A stretch of DNA of 5,873 nucleotides, taken from the NCBI GenBank assembly GCA_021827465.1, contig JAKAVX010000187.1, positions 1-5,873 of the forward strand, written 5' to 3'. Both the position numbers and the translations under genes were made by a program. This document shows positions 4,769-5,873 of this stretch, one piece after another. Under the pieces are notes generated by a model that did not search any database, was not told the origin of the DNA, and worked only from the letters and a program-made list of their open reading frames with translations. The number at the start of each line of letters is the position of its first letter. The stretch's first letter is position 1. This stretch comes from Deltaproteobacteria bacterium. Lineage in GTDB: Bacteria; Desulfobacterota_B; Binatia; Binatales; Binataceae.

Positions 4769-5659
4769 CTAGGCCTGCCGTTTTACCGCGACCGTCTCCT
4801 CCAGGTCATCGGCCCACAGGATCTTCCGATAGTCGAATCTAAGGCTTTCTATAACATTGAACTTGATTATCTCGAAATACGGCGACACGTCGAAGTCTCG
4901 CGGTGTAATCAGCGTAGGCGAAACCCGGCGCATCACGCCGTAAACCGCCGCCGCTCCGCCCCGTCCAAGAAGACGCGCGAGCAGATTTCCCGGCTCGCCG
5001 TTGGGCGGCTCGACGAATTTCGGCATCACCGGGAACCCGACCAGGTCGAAGCACTCGGCGATAAGGCTCGAGCATATCACGCGGGTCGGCTCACCGCTGC
5101 CGAAACGCAGCGCCTGGCGGTGCAACCGCGCCGGCACCATCGAGACCGGCAGGAAATAGCGCGCCAGATCGACGATATTCTTGATGTCGTAGGTGTCGCC
5201 GACGTGACGCAGCGCCTCCTCAATAACCGCGTGCACGTCGGTCGTTGACAGGTTGTACGGCCGGCACAGTCTGATGTTGAAATCGCGATATTTGCCGAGC
5301 GGCGAAAGCACCACGCCCTGGTCAACCAGCGCCTCGAGTATCAGGCTCTCGGCGTCCTCGCCGAATTTTGCGGCAAGCTCTTCGCGCTGCGAGGGATCGC
5401 GTCTCAGCGGCTCGTCACCAACGTAGAGCGCGGCGTGAGACCACGAACTCTGGGTGAGATATTTGATACATTCGCTGATACGCTCGTTGCCCTCGACCAG
5501 GATTACGTCGCCTTTGCGCACGTGACGCTTGAGCCGCGTCATGTCGTTCGGGATGTGTAGCGAATAGCTGTGGAGCGGTTTCGTCAGCAGGCGAACCGCG
5601 AAGTTCACGAACAAGTCCCGAAGGACCATGAAGGGGTTTAGGCTTCTTGGCCGAGCCAT
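4769..5659 (-). CDS. YiiX/YebB-like permuted papain-fold cysteine hydrolase
   Basis: This 296-residue protein has the circularly permuted NlpC/P60-type order, His before Cys. GDVILVEGNERISECIKYLT is at 50-69, the catalytic His75 is in SSWSHAALYVG, and Glu109 is in ESLILEALVDQGVV. The nucleophile Cys196 is in RVICSSLIAECFDLVGFP. Known relatives are predicted to cut amide, peptide or acyl bonds in lipids, peptidoglycan or proteins. The start (LRDLFVNFAVRLLTK, 13-27) is an amphipathic helix that could touch a membrane, but there is no signal peptide or transmembrane segment. The long C-terminal part (about 212-296) is unassigned. ATG 5659 is chosen with GGGGG eight bases ahead; an in-frame GTG at 5680 would add seven residues but has no clear site. 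A candidate promoter lies upstream and the small gene at 4449-4736 follows closely. Family assignment is good; the substrate is unknown. Confidence 0.88.
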   Translation of the reverse strand: MARPRSLNPFMVLRDLFVNFAVRLLTKPLHSYSLHIPNDMTRLKRHVRKGDVILVEGNERISECIKYLTQSSWSHAALYVGDEPLRRDPSQREELAAKFGEDAESLILEALVDQGVVLSPLGKYRDFNIRLCRPYNLSTTDVHAVIEEALRHVGDTYDIKNIVDLARYFLPVSMVPARLHRQALRFGSGEPTRVICSSLIAECFDLVGFPVMPKFVEPPNGEPGNLLARLLGRGGAAAVYGVMRRVSPTLITPRDFDVSPYFEIIKFNVIESLRFDYRKILWADDLEETVAVKRQA

Positions 5660-5667
5660 CGATGACG

Positions 5668-5685
5668 CCCCCGGAATCACCCGGG
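5668..5685 (-). promoter_or_regulatory. Hairpin that could hide the ribosome site of the YiiX-like gene
   Basis: In the minus-strand transcript CCCGG (5685-5681) can pair with CCGGG (5674-5670) around a six-base loop. The second arm includes part of the GGGGG ribosome site (5668-5672) of the ATG at 5659, and the loop holds the alternative GTG. Pairing would lower initiation. This is a structural possibility only. Confidence 0.3.
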
Positions 5686-5714
5686 CAGGTCAACCCAGGC
5701 TCTTCTAAACCAAG

Positions 5715-5743
5715 AATTTAGGGTGCCGCTCGCATCGAGACAA
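5715..5743 (-). promoter_or_regulatory. Candidate sigma-70-type promoter for the YiiX-like operon
   Basis: On the minus strand TTGTCT (5743-5738) and TAAATT (5720-5715) stand exactly 17 bases apart, each matching four of six consensus positions. The region is an AT-rich island in GC-rich DNA and would give a leader of roughly 50 bases before the ATG at 5659. A small inverted repeat, CTAAA (5705-5709) and TTTAG (5717-5721), overlaps the -10 box and could be an operator. Confidence 0.5.
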
Positions 5744-5785
5744 GCCGGATGAAAACCGCGAAACTGCGCCCCAAGTCCGACTACG

Positions 5786-5873
5786 TCAGGTCCTGAATTG
5801 GCCCACTATGCCGTAGAATGGCAAATTCAGCGTCTTCTGGGTGGAATCATCGGTCTTGATCGTAAGTTCGCCG
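5786..5873 (-). CDS. C-terminal end of a beta-rich, DUF1573-like protein (partial)
   Basis: One minus-strand frame is open from the window edge for 28 codons and stops with TGA at 5788-5786. It reads GELTIKTDDSTQKTLNLPFY and then GIVGQFRT. The pattern of strand, T-D-D turn, Lys/Thr-rich turn, hydrophobic strand and closing Y-G-I-V-G resembles the last two strands of DUF1573 and similar bacterial Ig-like domains of exported proteins. The call rests on this pattern alone, since the fragment is short and its start lies outside. It is on the same strand as the YiiX-like gene, but 126 bases and a candidate promoter separate them, so they need not be one operon. Confidence 0.55.
   Translation of the reverse strand, partial: GELTIKTDDSTQKTLNLPFYGIVGQFRT

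Overview
The window is a GC-rich, gene-dense stretch of an ordinary bacterial chromosome. It holds eight complete protein genes and what look like the ends of two more, one at each edge. I see no tRNA, rRNA, CRISPR array, insertion sequence or phage gene. GC-rich codon use, Shine-Dalgarno sites, an ATGA gene overlap and an intrinsic terminator point to a free-living, high-GC, metabolically versatile bacterium. The enzyme mix (alpha/beta hydrolase, SDR, nitroreductase, B12 adenosyltransferase) would suit a soil or environmental lineage of a proteobacterial or Binatota-like type. That placement is a guess, because no marker gene is present.

Region 1 (1-931, + strand): the tail of an unidentified gene overlaps the start of a complete alpha/beta hydrolase by four bases (ATGA). 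The pair ends at a very strong terminator at 895-931. Region 2 (981-2807, - strand): a compact three-gene operon reads rhodanese, then PduO-type cob(I)alamin adenosyltransferase, then MBL-fold hydrolase (ETHE1/YcbL-like), with gaps of only 30 and 24 bases. Rhodanese plus an ETHE1-like protein suggests persulfide or glutathione-persulfide handling. The B12 adenosyltransferase between them is the unexpected member. Region 3 (2932-4385): a nitroreductase-family flavoprotein (-) and an FabG-like SDR oxidoreductase (+) diverge from a 149-base intergenic region that holds several inverted repeats. Region 4 (4449-5659, - strand): a permuted papain-fold (YiiX/YebB-like) cysteine hydrolase is followed 32 bases later by a 95-residue unknown protein that starts with TTG. 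A plausible sigma-70 promoter lies upstream. Region 5 (5786-5873, - strand): the last 28 codons of a beta-rich protein that resembles the end of a DUF1573/Ig-like domain.

I did not find a clear new defence or mobile system. The items most worth a second look are the rhodanese-adenosyltransferase-MBL operon and the YiiX-like hydrolase with its small unknown partner. After these come the two gene ends at the edges and the repeats in the nitroreductase/SDR divergent region.
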